Source of the DNA: Gerris lacustris
Taxonomy: Eukaryota > Arthropoda > Insecta > Hemiptera > Gerridae
Assembly: GCA_951217055.1 (NCBI GenBank)
Contig: OX578280.1
Span: 38,205,628-38,269,627, forward strand
DNA: 64,000 nucleotides
Reading direction: 5' to 3'
Part shown: in pieces, positions 20,658 to 31,085 of the stretch
Layout of the letters: the number at the start of each line of letters is the position of its first letter
Numbering within the stretch: position 1 is the first letter of the stretch
Made by a program: the position numbers and the translations under genes
Notes under the pieces: model-generated
Seen by the model: only the letters and a program-made list of their open reading frames with translations
The model's database searches: none
What the model was told of the DNA's origin: nothing

Positions 20658-21497
20658 TACCTTGGTCTTCAAATTAGTAGGAGTAAAGATGGTTCAGTGA
20701 AGATCAACCAGAGTGGGTATATTGAGAAAATCCTCGAACGATTCAACATGTCTGGTTGTCGCCCTGTAACCACGCCAATAATAAAAGATGACTCAGTCCA
20801 AGCAGCAGAGATGTCATCGGACTTTCCTTACAGGCAGGCAGTAGGTGCACTAATGTACCTAGCATGTGGATCCCGTCCTGACATAGCTTATGCTGTGGGC
20901 TGCATCTCTAGGAGTCTTGAACACCCAACTAGCCACGATGTGAGCAGGGTCAAGCGTATCTTCAGATACCTGAAAGGTACCAAGGAGTACGAGATAAGGT
21001 ACCAAGCCAATTTTAAGTCTGGTGTCATCGAGTCATACAGTGATGCAGATCATGGAGGAGACTTGAAAACTGGGAGATCGACTTCAGGAGTTGTGTGCCT
21101 CTATTCCGGTGGCGCAGTATCCTGGTTAAGTCAGCTGCAGCCATCTGTTGCTATCTCAACAACAGAAGCTGAAGTTGTAGCAGCTAGTGAAGGGGCACGT
21201 GAACTAGTGTGGCTCAAGAGGCTGTACCTGAGTATGGCCCAACTAAAAGGGAATCCGGTGCTTATGGTGGATAATGAGGCAGCCATTAAACTTGCACAAA
21301 ATCCCGAGTACCATCGCCGGACAAAACATATTAGGATTCGTCATTTCTTTGTCAGGGAGCTAGTGACAAAGAAAGAAATAGATATAAAGAAAATTGAAAC
21401 TGAAAAACAATCAGCAGATCTACTGACAAAGCCACTTATGTCTCCACGACTGCGGAAGCTTTGTCTTGCCATAGGTCTGAAACAAACCATTGAATGA
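20658..21497 (+). pseudogene. Copia pol remnant: RT connection region plus RNase H
   Basis: The frame is open from about 20640 and recognisable homology starts at YLGLQISRSKDGSVKINQSG (20658), the point in copia pol just after the YVDD box. So the RT active site, integrase, protease and gag are gone. What follows is typical: YIEKILERFNM, VGALMYLACGSRPDIAYAV, then RNase H with YSDADHGG (first Asp), STTEAEVVAASEGARELVWL (Glu), MVDNEAAIKLAQNP (Asp) and the closing HIRIRHFFVRELV and SADLLTKPL. It ends at TGA 21495-21497, seven bases before the right LTR. There is no in-frame ATG at the beginning; the first candidate start is non-standard, so translation is unlikely. The surviving frame has no stop or shift, which fits a young deletion. 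Confidence 0.93.
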
Positions 21498-21504
21498 GGG
21501 GAGG

Positions 21505-21689
21505 TGTTGAAGTCATTCAATATTTTAGACTTAACACTTGTTAATTAATAACAATCACTTTTAACAAGTATAATTATTTATTATAACTTGTTAAATTATT
21601 CAAAATAAAATCAGTCTGAGTTGTGGTTTCAAAGGATTTACATTGTTAATTTTTAATTTAGTTGTGTCATTCATTAAGTAACATCATTA
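21505..21689 (+). repeat. 3' LTR of the deleted copia element (185 bp)
   Basis: Reads identically to 20422-20606. It is preceded by GAGGGGAGG and followed by the target-duplication copy GTATC. Confidence 0.92.
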
Positions 21690-21694
21690 GTATC

Positions 21695-22202
21695 AATAGA
21701 TAATATGAAGTTTTTATATTTAATCGCTATTGAAGAAGAATAAAAGTTATCTTACTGTACCAATCGAAACAGATAATATAACTATAATTACGAATATTAA
21801 AAGAAATATGCAAAATAAAGTATGTTAACAATTAAGAGGTGTTTTTAGAAATATGTTGAAGCAAAACATTGAACTTCAATAAACGGTTTTCATGAGGGCG
21901 CGAGAACAGATATTCTTTTAGTTTTGTAGTGCTCTCATGCTCATTGTATTCAACATAGCGGAATGATTTTATTTATATGTAGGCCATTAAATACAAAACA
22001 AATGCCGTTAAGGATTTCAATTCATACCTAATTTTTCTCTCAATTTCTTTTCTCCATTAGAAGTTAATGACTGGATGATACAAGTCCAATACCTAGATTT
22101 CAAGGTTTAGTTGTTGGTTTTTAAGGAATAAGTTATTAAGACAAACGAAAATTATACAAAAGAATTCAAATGGTCGTTGCATGATTGGTCCGAACTTTAA
22201 AG
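21695..22202. other. AT-rich DNA, nothing recognised
   Basis: Right flank of the copia insertion up to the second 137-bp repeat. No gene. Confidence 0.35.
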
Positions 22203-22339
22203 TAATTTACTATCTACTACTCTCAAGATAACAAGACACCAATTTTTAATATAAACAAAAATAAACTACACCTAAGTTCTTTGTATTTGAAAAGACGGAT
22301 AAAAATAATAGAACATTAGGGGAGAATCATGCTTTTGTT
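22203..22339 (+). repeat. 137-bp direct repeat, right copy
   Basis: Identical by reading to 19837-19973, 2366 bp away in the same orientation. The pair encloses the hairpin at 20150-20370 and the copia element. Confidence 0.9.
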
Positions 22340-23499
22340 CGTTGTTTGTCCGAAGAACTGAAGTGGCGGCAAGCCCCAAATACCATACGGTGAACTTTAA
22401 ATGCCAATCAAATAAAATACGACATCGAGTGAAAGATGGCAGAAACAAAACTACATAAACAGAATGGTCATTGCAACCATCCTAACTATCCATCAAGTGT
22501 GAGTATAATGCGGTAAGTGCGAATGATTTAGTATTAGTGATATGAAAAACGATGTGTATAGATTGATTTATAGAAACTGCAAAGCATTTATTATTATAAG
22601 TTTACGAGCAGACAAAGATAATCTGTATTCAAAATTCGAATAAGCATTATTGTGAAAGAGTTATAAACTCTTTAAGGTTTATTTGAATTATTTATAGTTT
22701 GAGAATTTAGACCTCTCTTATGATATAAAGGACTTAACTTTGACCTAATTGAGAAAACATTTTGAGTTATTGAATGATCCTCAAGATGTACCTATACATT
22801 TCTAATTAAAGCCAATGTAAAATTAACAGGAATACGAACTAATCAAACCACATTAATGGTTTATATTTATATTTTTTATTTTTTCAGTATTAAAAATAAA
22901 ATTTAAAAAAATTACTTCTGTTCTTTAGCGAAATCAGAAATTTATAAATTACAATATTTTTTTTTTCTGTACTGTAATTAAATGCTTATGATTAAGGTGC
23001 CAAAAGTTGCGTGAGTGGAGTTCATATCTATAGTAAGACAGAAAAAACCAACGTTTCTCCACAAATAATAGTATTTATATTATTTACTAGGCTGTGAAGT
23101 GTTTTTGTTTTATCGCGGCAATTATAAATTATATTGCCAAAGTAAAGAAAAAACATTTCACAGTCGTGTAGCATATGCAATTTTTTACACAAAAAATAAA
23201 AATATTATCAAATATTATTACACACTTAAGATTTTGAGAAAAAAAAACCTTAAAGAGGTTGCACTAAAAAAAAAGATAAACGCATTGACATCTAGTGGAT
23301 TTTAATCGTACTAAGAAGCATGTCTACTTGATTTGCAGCACTAAAACCGGCGCTTTTGATAACTTCTACTAGGATGTAAAAATAATGTTTACCTCCTAGG
23401 AGGTTACAATACCGTTTAGGAGTAATGAAAAGATTTTTTAAGTCCCCGTAATGAAATAATTAATGTAAAAATGCCATTTTTCAAAACTGGTCTTAAATT
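22340..23499. other. AT-rich DNA, nothing recognised
   Basis: A plus-strand frame at 23099-23305 (68 codons, lysine-rich) has no domain and is treated as chance. Confidence 0.35.
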
Positions 23500-23504
23500 A
23501 AACT

Positions 23505-24105
23505 TTTTTTTTTTGTTTCTGTATTCTTTACCTTAGTTGTATCTATGTGCAAAATTTGGGGAAGATTGAATGACGATAAGTGGTTCAAAATTGGGGTAAT
23601 AGGTGTGCGATGAAACTTAAAAACCAAATAAATTGGACGCCATTTTTTTTTTTTTTTTTTTTTTTTTGGTTTCTGTATTCTTAACCTTAGTTGTATATAT
23701 TTGCAAAATTTGGGGAAGATTGAATGACGATAAGTGGTTAAAAATAGGGGTAATAGGTGTGCGATGAAACTTAAAAAGCAAATAAATTTGACACCATTTT
23801 GTTTTTTTTTTAATTTTTTTTTTGGTTTCTGTATTCTTCACCTTAGTTGTATCTATGTGCAAAATTTGGGGAAGATTGAATCATGGGAAGTGGTTCAAAA
23901 TTGGGGTAATAGGTGTGCGATGAAACTTAAAAAGCAAATAAATTTGACGCCATTTTGTTTTTGTTTTAATTTTTTTGGTTTCTGTATCCTTTACCTTAGT
24001 TGTATCTATGCGCAAAATTTGGGGAAGATTGAATCACGGGAAGTGGTTCAAAATTGGGGAAACGGAAATGTGCGATGAAACTTACAAAGCAAAGTAATAT
24101 AAGAC
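23505..24105 (+). repeat. Tandem array, four units of about 155 bp
   Basis: TTTCTGTATTCTT recurs at about 23514, 23669, 23825 and 23978. Each unit goes on ACCTTAGTTGTATCTATGTG, CAAAATTTGGGGAAGATTGA, AAGTGGTTCAAAATTGGGG, GTGCGATGAAACTTAAAAAG and a T-rich junction (TTTTGTTTTTTTTTTAATTT type, 16-27 T). The frames at 23617-23862 (minus) and 23734-24078 (plus) are read-through of the repeat, as their own internal peptide repeats show (NRCAMKLKKQINLTPF twice). Confidence 0.92.
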
Positions 24106-24711
24106 CAGTAAAAATGGATTTTAACTATGTTTTTTAGGTTCTAAAGTTACTATTACATAGCCTACTACGAAAAAAACTAATTTCTGGAGCCAGCTTTCGG
24201 CCTCTATGTCATCATCCTCAGTGGCTACAATTAATAACACGAAGTAATATATAAATCTAGATCTTTTGGAGGAGAACACGTCAGAGATATTGTGAATCCG
24301 TGAATCCCGACGTTTAAAAGCTATCACAGGGATCATTCCAGGGAGTTGCGCTCTGCTTATAAGCAGAGACGGGACTTTTCCATTTCATGACCTTTATTCT
24401 ATGACTTTTATTATCCTATTTTATGACCTCTATTTTAGAAAATCGGGACGTTAATGACTTTTATTTTTCCATTTCATGACCTTTATTCTATGACTTTTAT
24501 GACTTTTATTATCCTATTTTATGACCTCTATTTTAGAAAATCGGTTGTTTTATGACGTTTTAGCAAAAAGTATGACGTTTATTTTCACCGTGAAAATTTA
24601 GCCTTTTTTAGCGAAATTTAGCGTTATTTTGGAGGGTAACAGTTCAAAAGAAAGATTTCAATATTTCATAAATACAGAATTATATTTACAATATATAATA
24701 AATAATAATAA

Positions 24712-25011
24712 TTAGCAGAATGCTTCAACGTTGTAAAAAATAAGCATATGTTGTTCTATATTACCCAGCGTTAAATTGCCTCTTTTGTCCGTCAGTAGAA
24801 TTTTAAACTTGGAAAAAGACCATTCGACGTCGGCAGATGAGCTGGGAGCGAATTGCATGCATGACACTTCATTTGCTTTTCGTCCTTCAGGCAATTTCCT
24901 AACTTCTTTGCCCTTTAGTCGGGCAGCTATGGCCTGGGCGTGTTCCCATCCATGATTCAAATTTTGATGTTTTTTGACAAAATGGCGTTGAAAATTAAAC
25001 GCTTTCCACAA
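24712..25011 (-). pseudogene. hAT transposase fragment, C-terminal dimerisation region
   Basis: The last 50 residues, CMQFAPSSSADVEWSFSKFK followed by ILLTDKRGNLTLGNIEQHML, follow the hAT C-terminal pattern P-x-SSA-x-(S/V)ER-x-FS-x(3)-I-L-x(3)-R-x-xL-x(3)-N-x(3)-L. In autonomous elements this region mediates dimerisation. Here R of the ER pair is W (DVEWSFS). The catalytic RNase H-like core and BED zinc finger are missing. The 5' side is cut by a repeat inserted at about 25010, and the frame ends at a normal stop. Being inside intact hAT ends, it is a leftover of the autonomous parent rather than an independent gene. Confidence 0.85.
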
Positions 25012-25270
25012 GTGTTATATAGTTTTGTATCTACTCTTCAATACCTTTCATTTGATACCCCACTAAAAATTAAAAAAGAAAAAAAAAAATCACGTGACGT
25101 GAGTTATCCGCCATTTTGAATTTGAACCGCTGATTATTTTGAGTTCGCAATATATTTCTTGTGTGTGCGTCAAAACGATCTTTAATATTGGAATGTTTCA
25201 TGTTTCTATCTCTTTTGATTCAAAAGTTATTGGAACTGTACCGACTGACAGATAGACAGACACATAAACG
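25010..25270 (+). repeat. Diverged copy of the 652-1253 repeat inside the hAT
   Basis: Shares TACCTTTCATTTGATACCCC, CACGTGACGTGAG, CCGCCATTTTGAAT and a GACAGATAGACAGACACATA tail in the same order as the repeats at 652 and 971. It truncates the transposase fragment. Confidence 0.6.
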
Positions 25271-26062
25271 AAACTATAAGGATTTCCTTTTTTGGTTTTA
25301 CCAACGAAACCCAAGTAAAAGAACAAGTAAAAAAAAAACAAGTAACACGAGTAAATCAAATGAGCAATTAAACATTCTAATCCCTTACCATGAATATATA
25401 CAAAATCTTAAGTTCTGGAACAGCTAATCAGGAAACTGCCCAACCCGATGGGTTTACTATTGGCTGATTGGAGAATATATCTTGACCTTCCTAGATTCTG
25501 ATTGGAAGATTTGTTCCAAGAAGGAGCCGATCAGGAGCCCTAGTTTGGAATTAGGGATGACCCTCGGTGCCTCTCTAGTTGCAGGTATGCATAAGCGCAT
25601 TAGTTAAGTCCGAAAGTGATCAGGGAATTAAGAGCCCAGGCCTTTCACTAAGCTGGTGTAAGGGTTTTTTTGTTTGAACTGCACTTTTACCTGGAACCGG
25701 ACCACGAATGTTCAGTATAAAAATTTGCTTTAACAAAAAAAAACAAAAAACTTTTTGCTAAACATTTGACAAAAAAGGCCATTCTATGACGTTTATCCCA
25801 AGAAAACCCCATTTTATGACGTTTATTCGAAAAATGGCTATTTTATGACAAAATCATATGACTATGACGTTTATGACTTTTTCCCGTCTCTGCTTATAAG
25901 TCAGTTGCAAATTCTCGCATCAGCAGAGAGAAACTCCCTTGAGAATAATCCCTATAAAGGGTTCGGAACGTCGGGATTCACAAAATTTTTGACGCGGTCT
26001 CCTCCGGAAGATCTAGATTCATTAGATTCTGGCCACGGAAACCGTACGCTAGAGAATTAACA

Positions 26063-26530
26063 TAAGTATTTACTTACTTATAGTAGTTCAAAGTGAGATC
26101 TAAAAATTAAAGTTTTATTTGTAGAGAGACGTTTGTTTTTTGGTCTTTCAGTAAATTTAAATTCAATTTAATTTTTAAATTCCATTCACTTATTTATAAT
26201 TTCATGCAAAATTATTTAACTCAAGTAAGCAGAGTTTACATCACAAAGATACAAATATGGGGAAAAATAAATGTGAAACATCTAAATTTAACAGCCTTGT
26301 TTACCTTTGCGAGGTTAAAGCTTTCTACTCTAATAGTTATTTATGCACCTAAGGAGTAAAGTAAGCCATTATTCCCTGAGCGAAAAAGTTGGTTCTTGAA
26401 GCGAAGCCGAAGGAACCATGGTCCCTAAATCCCGAGGCGCAGCCAAGGGAATAACGCTAATTAGCTCCCAAGGCGCAGCCTAGGGAGATAATTATCGCGA
26501 AGGGAATAATGGCACTTTACTCACGAGGTA
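26063..26530. other. Unassigned DNA with short CCxAGGCGCAGCC duplications
   Basis: At 26395-26505 the text TCCCGAGGCGCAGCCAAGGG and TCCCAAGGCGCAGCCTAGGG form two near-copies 38 bp apart, with a third looser version (GAAGCGAAGCCGAAGGAACC) before them. They are GC-rich relative to the surroundings and non-coding. Confidence 0.5.
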
Positions 26531-26970
26531 CATACAATATTTTATCTCCAGTAGGGAGAAAATACACATTTTCGTCCATTGCACAGTTTTTATTTATTAA
26601 TTTAATAAATAACAATAATTATTAGCACTTTTAATAGCAGATATAAGAGATTCAATATTAAAAACAAATAAGAATTGGAATTAAACTCAAATAGAAGGTT
26701 ATTTAGATCCAGGTTATAAACATGGTCGAAAAAGCAGTGTCGCCAGTCGCCAACCTGATTTCAACAACTTCATTACATTAGCCATTCATTTTCTACTATT
26801 TATAAAATAAATAAGTTGCAATCTTTAATTTTTCGCCCTACTTTACTTTTTCGCCCTACATTTACTTTTTCTCCCAACTTTTTGAGTTCAGAGATGAAAA
26901 GACTTACTTTAGTCCCTCTAAACTACTTCAAACTCATAACTTTTTCTCCCTACTGGAGATAAAATATATT
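26531..26970. mobile_element. MITE with inverted ends around TTTTATCTCCAGTAGGGAGA
   Basis: ATATTTTATCTCCAGTAGGG at 26531 is answered by CCCTACTGGAGATAAAATAT at about 26950-26969. The right half also has stuttered TTTCGCCCTACTTTACTTTT words (26828-26880). There is no open frame. The target duplication is unclear. Confidence 0.7.
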
Positions 26971-27711
26971 AATTTTATAAAACAGTTAAAAGTATTAATC
27001 ATTAGATGGTAAAGCTAGAACAACTATCATCAACAAGAAATGGAATCAGTTCTAGAATATAAAAAAAGAAAATTGATTCATTATTTAACAAAACCAGAAC
27101 TTTAAGAGAAAGAGAAAAATGTAGACGAATTTAGGTAAATAAAATTAGATCGTCGGATTAAAATGATTGTGAAATATACTGCATTTTAAATCTAAGAAAA
27201 CTAATTTGAAGATTAAAAACTAATTAAGATATTAAATAACAGCCAAAATAAATCCTAATTTACTTTAATATTCTAAAAGCCTTTCGTTTATTCTAAAGAG
27301 AAACTTTTCTTTTCATTTAGTATAAAAAAAAGTTTTGAGATTAACATTCGTTAATTCAAAAACAAACTCAAGTTTAGGTCTGAAACTAGTTTGCATTTCT
27401 TCCGTGTGAATTATTATTATTAAAGTTATAATGGGTGAAATTCTAAGAGAAATAACACCCACGTCAAACCAAACCTATGCAGATTCTAGTTTACTTTCAG
27501 TTACGTTTAGTTTCATAATCAACGAAACAAAGGCAGTCAAAAGAGTTTATGTAGGGACTAGTTGTCCTTGGAATAATAAAAGGTAGTGAAATATTGATTT
27601 TGTCTCTCTTTTTGTTATATTTAGAACAGATGTTTTTGAATTCTTCAAGAATGATAATTATAGAAAGAAGATAGACAATTGAAATCGTTACATAATAATA
27701 AAAAAACATTT
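26971..27711. other. AT-rich DNA, nothing recognised
   Basis: A minus-strand 70-codon frame at 27497-27709 has no domain. No repeat ends seen. Confidence 0.35.
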
Positions 27712-28925
27712 TGGTTGATGTAGCGTATCTGGGGCATCGTAAGGGGTACCTCGGAACTTTTCCTCACTTCAGAGGCCACTAAAGAGGCCTCTCCTGCTGC
27801 TTCGCACCAGGAGCAAGCAGCATTGGACGTGGTCAGTACTTGGATGGGTGACTGTTCTGAACTAACTGATTTATTATCATTCTTAAAAAAGAAACCTTAT
27901 TTTTAATACCTATATTTTATTTAATTATTTGAAGTTTGGCGGTATTTTGACAGATGTAAACAAACTTTGACGTCATCAAAATTATCGCACTAATAAATAA
28001 TTATAATCGCTTATAACTTTTAAACTAATCAATGGAATTTCATCGGATTTTTTTATATTTGTTCCTTAATTTTTTCCGGTTCCAACGATATGCTATATGT
28101 CAAAAACCTATTTATACTATCGGTATTATTAACCTTGAGAGTTTAAAAATTCAAAAATTGATAACTTCAAATTGGCGGCCAATATCAAAATGAAATTTGG
28201 TGGGCTTGTTTGTCATACAGAGAGGTACATTCGTGCCAAATCAATTCAACTTGATCAAGACCATTTTCGATTTATTACGATTTTTTCAATTTTTGCTGAC
28301 TCAGCAAACTGGGTTCAAGATGGCAGAAAAAGTTGATTTTTCGGGCGGCACCACTACAGGTAAGGACTGATTTTTCTGCCAAGGTTCAACTCTCTAGGTT
28401 AAATACCTTGGGCGCAACGATGATAACACACATACATACAGACGTCATGCGGAAAACCACTCAGGAGGTCTTAAAAACACCTAAAACGGATAATTCCGTT
28501 AAAATTTTGAAAAAAAATTTTTTGGTGAAAACAATACGTTTCCTACTATATAGGTAGTGAGGAAAAGTAAAAACTGGCACATATAATTAAAGTATTTTCT
28601 GTAGATTGATCAAAAATGCACCAATTATGGATACTTCTTCATTTCATAAGTTTTCTCTTAATATACATTTTCCATCTTCAGTCCTCTATTTTGAGACACA
28701 GGTGCATACGAGTTCAGGTCGATTTTACGAATCTTGGGTATGTGTCGTAGATTAACTGCGGGCTTCGATGTAGCGTATCCGATTTTTCGAGAGAGTATGA
28801 AATGAAAAAGTATCCATAAATACTACAATTTTTATCAATTTACAGGAAACACTTTAATTATATATGCATTATATTTCTCAGTTTTTCCATTTCTATACGT
28901 GATGCCCCAGATACGCTACATCAAC
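27712..28925. mobile_element. 1.2-kb DNA element with 26-bp terminal inverted repeats
   Basis: GGTTGATGTAGCGTATCTGG followed by GGCATC (27712-27737) returns as GATGCC then CCAGATACGCTACATCAACC at 28900-28925. A third, partial copy of the end (TTCGATGTAGCGTATCCGAT) lies inside at about 28767. The interior includes a 5S-rRNA-like stretch (27813-27862), a CCTTTAGTGG-type palindrome (GAGGCCACTAAAGAGGCCTC), and motifs shared with the window's other repeats (TTCAACTCTCTAGGT, CACATACATACAGAC). No transposase is visible, so it is non-autonomous. Confidence 0.85.
27813..27862 (+). ncRNA. 5S-rRNA-like fragment inside the DNA element
   Basis: AAGCAGCATTGGACGTGGTC followed by AGTACTTGGATGGGTGACTG matches the well-conserved 3' half of animal 5S rRNA (family pattern GGUUAGUACUUGGAUGGGUGACCG). 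In 5S genes this part overlaps the internal Pol III control region. The preceding about 85 bp do not read as the 5' half of 5S, so this is a fragment, not a gene. Confidence 0.8.
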
Positions 28926-31085
28926 CTTATGGTCTTTAGGGATTATTAATAAATAAAAAAAACAACTATTTTTTAATTATATTTTTTTTTTTAATTTAGC
29001 TATATTTCGCCCAAACCTGGGCATCTTCAGGCCTTATCTGAATATTTCATATGATGTTACAATAGATTAATGAATGTTATTTTAAAAACTTGAGTAACAC
29101 AATCACAATCATTGTTTATCGGTTATTCTCATCGGATTTAATCATGTTATTCAAGAAAAACTCCATAATATGAATTATTTTCTACTTAACCCTTTTACAT
29201 CCTATACTATCAAAAGAAAGAACAACTGCATTTTCTCTGCAAGAAGTTATTTCTATTGCTTTAACACACACTCTTACTATAGAAGGAAGAATCTCAGAAT
29301 CTAGACAAGTAGAAGTTATTTCCTCCACTTGAGAACTCATTTCCTTCAACAGGAAGGAAAAATTATTGAATGGAGATAACTAAAAGAAAATTAATCTTCT
29401 TCAGAGGGATTAAACTAATATAAATTATTGAATCTATTTAAAGACTTACTTATAAAAACTAAAAGTAAAGACCACTACATACTTATTATTTTTACTTATT
29501 TTTCAAGATTAAATCTCTAGCTACCACATCACTTCATGAACTGATAAAAGTGAGGAAAAAATCTCAGGAAACACATCTTGTTTTTTTCTTTTAAATCGGC
29601 GTATCATGAATATTCTTAATAAGCTCGTTGGGTTCATTAATTTGATACTCTGTAATTTGAAACGTTCATGAGAAGAAAGACCGGAACAGTACGGTTACGG
29701 TGGGAAAGTGTTGTGCATTCCTCAAAGAGTGCTTATATGATACTGAGAGCTTAAAGCCAGTCAAACTAACCAGAGAGTATTATAGGTATAAGATTACTAG
29801 GCACCTGAGTTATCTACTACAGCAGATTGGATCATTCTATTTTTTCTCCATGGCTACATGTACGTCTATTTGAATAAGGTTAAAATACTCGTGCATGACT
29901 AAAATTGAATAAAATTTGTTGATTTATTAAATTCAGCTAAAAAAAAGAGGGTTAAAATGAAGCTTCCCAATCCTGCAGAGAAGAGAAAAAAGCATCTTGA
30001 TTAAATAATGAGCAACAACTAGAGGAAAAGAATTTTGGGAAACATTTTAGAGCAGAAACCAAGGGCGTTGAATTAAATAACAACCAGACAGGATGCAGTT
30101 GCATTTAGTTAAAGTAAATGTTGGGTACTCAATCAACCTTTTCTTAGCGTGTTAATTCAATAGTTCAGCTCTATCCTTAACTGAAATTTAATCAAGCAGT
30201 AGATATGGAAAGAGAATAATTGAAAACATTCTGATTCTAACTCAGGTCACACTCGCACTAGATACGTATGTTCAAATTGCGCTGAAAAAAATTGTGTCAA
30301 ACTTTTCTATTGATTGGAATTATCACAATTTTTTTTCTCTTCTTCAATGCCTTTTTTAAATGTGTTTCTATAAATATGTCTACAATATGTATTTGATGTT
30401 GAATTAATTCCAATAAATAGTTTAGCGGATATTTTGAAACCCAATATGGACATTTTTTTTTTAGCAAAATCGTAAGGAAGATTAACGATTAACATCGACG
30501 AGTAAAGTTCTCAGGTAAAAATCAACCATATTATATCTTTTTTAATATTAACTGGTTTCCACAATCCTTTCAATAAGTAAAATGAAATTTGGCGACTATA
30601 AGAAAATAATTAAATAAATAGTATAGATGAGAGAACTTAAACAAAATAATAATGCTCTGGTTGAATGCATGAACAAGTTAATTAGAAGTTAAAAGAAAAA
30701 TAACATTTAATATTTTTAGGGGTTAAAATCATAAATAATAAACATACAGAATTTTAGAAACATAAGAGTCACTTTTGCACCCGATTTGTTAAAAGGGTAT
30801 TCTTAAAAAAGGGCTTTCGACAACTCCCCCTCCATAGAGTTTTTTGTTCGAATTCCATGCCTAGAAAAATAGACCCTTCTCTGCCCAGTACTGAATTACA
30901 AGGAAAACAATCGGTATTCCACATCCATTATAATATTAGTGTCATCACTACTGGGCTGTAGAGCTAAGTATTTGATGAATTACTTGTGAATCTATTATGT
31001 ACTCGCACTAGGTTAAAAACCGTAACCTTTAATTTTGATTTAAATAAGGGGTTAGTAAAGTAGTTGTATTAAATAAAACATGTTA
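28926..31085. other. AT-rich DNA, mostly unassigned
   Basis: At 28995-29035 the text TTTCGCCCAAACCTGGGCAT-CTTCAGG resembles the TTTCGCCCAAGGAACCTGAG-CTTCTTCAG core of the foldback at 63061, so it may be half of such an element. Otherwise no gene or RNA is seen; the minus-strand frame at 30307-30495 has no domain. Confidence 0.35.

Larger units (their letters stand above)
20422..21689 (+). mobile_element. Internally deleted Ty1/copia retrotransposon, recently inserted
   Basis: The 1268-bp element has 185-bp LTRs at 20422-20606 and 21505-21689 that read identically. The 5-bp target duplication GTATC lies at 20417-20421 and 21690-21694. Right after the left LTR comes GGTTATGGGCCCAG, the copia-type primer-binding site for an initiator-tRNA-Met fragment. 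Right before the right LTR is the polypurine tract GAGGGGAGG. Gag, protease, integrase and the RT catalytic core are missing; only the end of pol remains. Having all sequences needed in cis, identical LTRs and a perfect target duplication, it most likely moved as a deletion derivative using proteins from another copy. Confidence 0.95.
24364..25892. mobile_element. Non-autonomous hAT transposon with perfect 8-bp target duplication
   Basis: The left end CAGAGACGGGA (24364) and right end TCCCGTCTCTG (to 25892) are inverted, and the CAGAGAC... start is hAT-like. The 8-bp duplication CTTATAAG is at 24356-24363 and 25893-25900. The subterminal regions are full of ATGACNTTTAT words (TTTATGACGTTTATTC, TTTCATGACCTTTATTC). 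At 24374-24543 a segment of about 75-80 bp is tandemly duplicated. The interior has a transposase fragment (24712-25011), an inserted copy of the 652-type repeat (about 25010-25270) and a stretch of mixed composition at 25430-25680. Confidence 0.92.
24140..26062. repeat. Foldback element split by a hAT insertion
   Basis: The left arm (24140-24355) and right arm (25901-26062) are imperfect reverse complements: GTGAATCCCGACGTT, CAGGGATCATTCCAGGGAGT and AATCTAGATCTTTTGGAGGA on the left answer AACGTCGGGATTCAC, ACTCCCTTGAGAATAATCCC and TCCTCCGGAAGATCTAGATT on the right. Joining 24355 to 25893 restores one uninterrupted inverted repeat of about 390 bp, so the foldback is older than the hAT. A smaller relative is at 17811-18010. 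Confidence 0.75.

Noticed and set aside
23734..24078. 114-codon frame as a repetitive secreted protein
   Set aside because: Its internal repeats equal the 155-bp DNA array and the units are separated by poly-T read as Phe; there is no start context.
23505..24105. CRISPR-like regular spacing of repeats
   Set aside because: Units are 155 bp with no distinct spacers and the host is eukaryotic; this is a minisatellite-type array.
27813..27862. A functional 5S rRNA gene
   Set aside because: Only the 3' half-like segment matches; the 5' half is absent and the fragment lies inside a transposable element.
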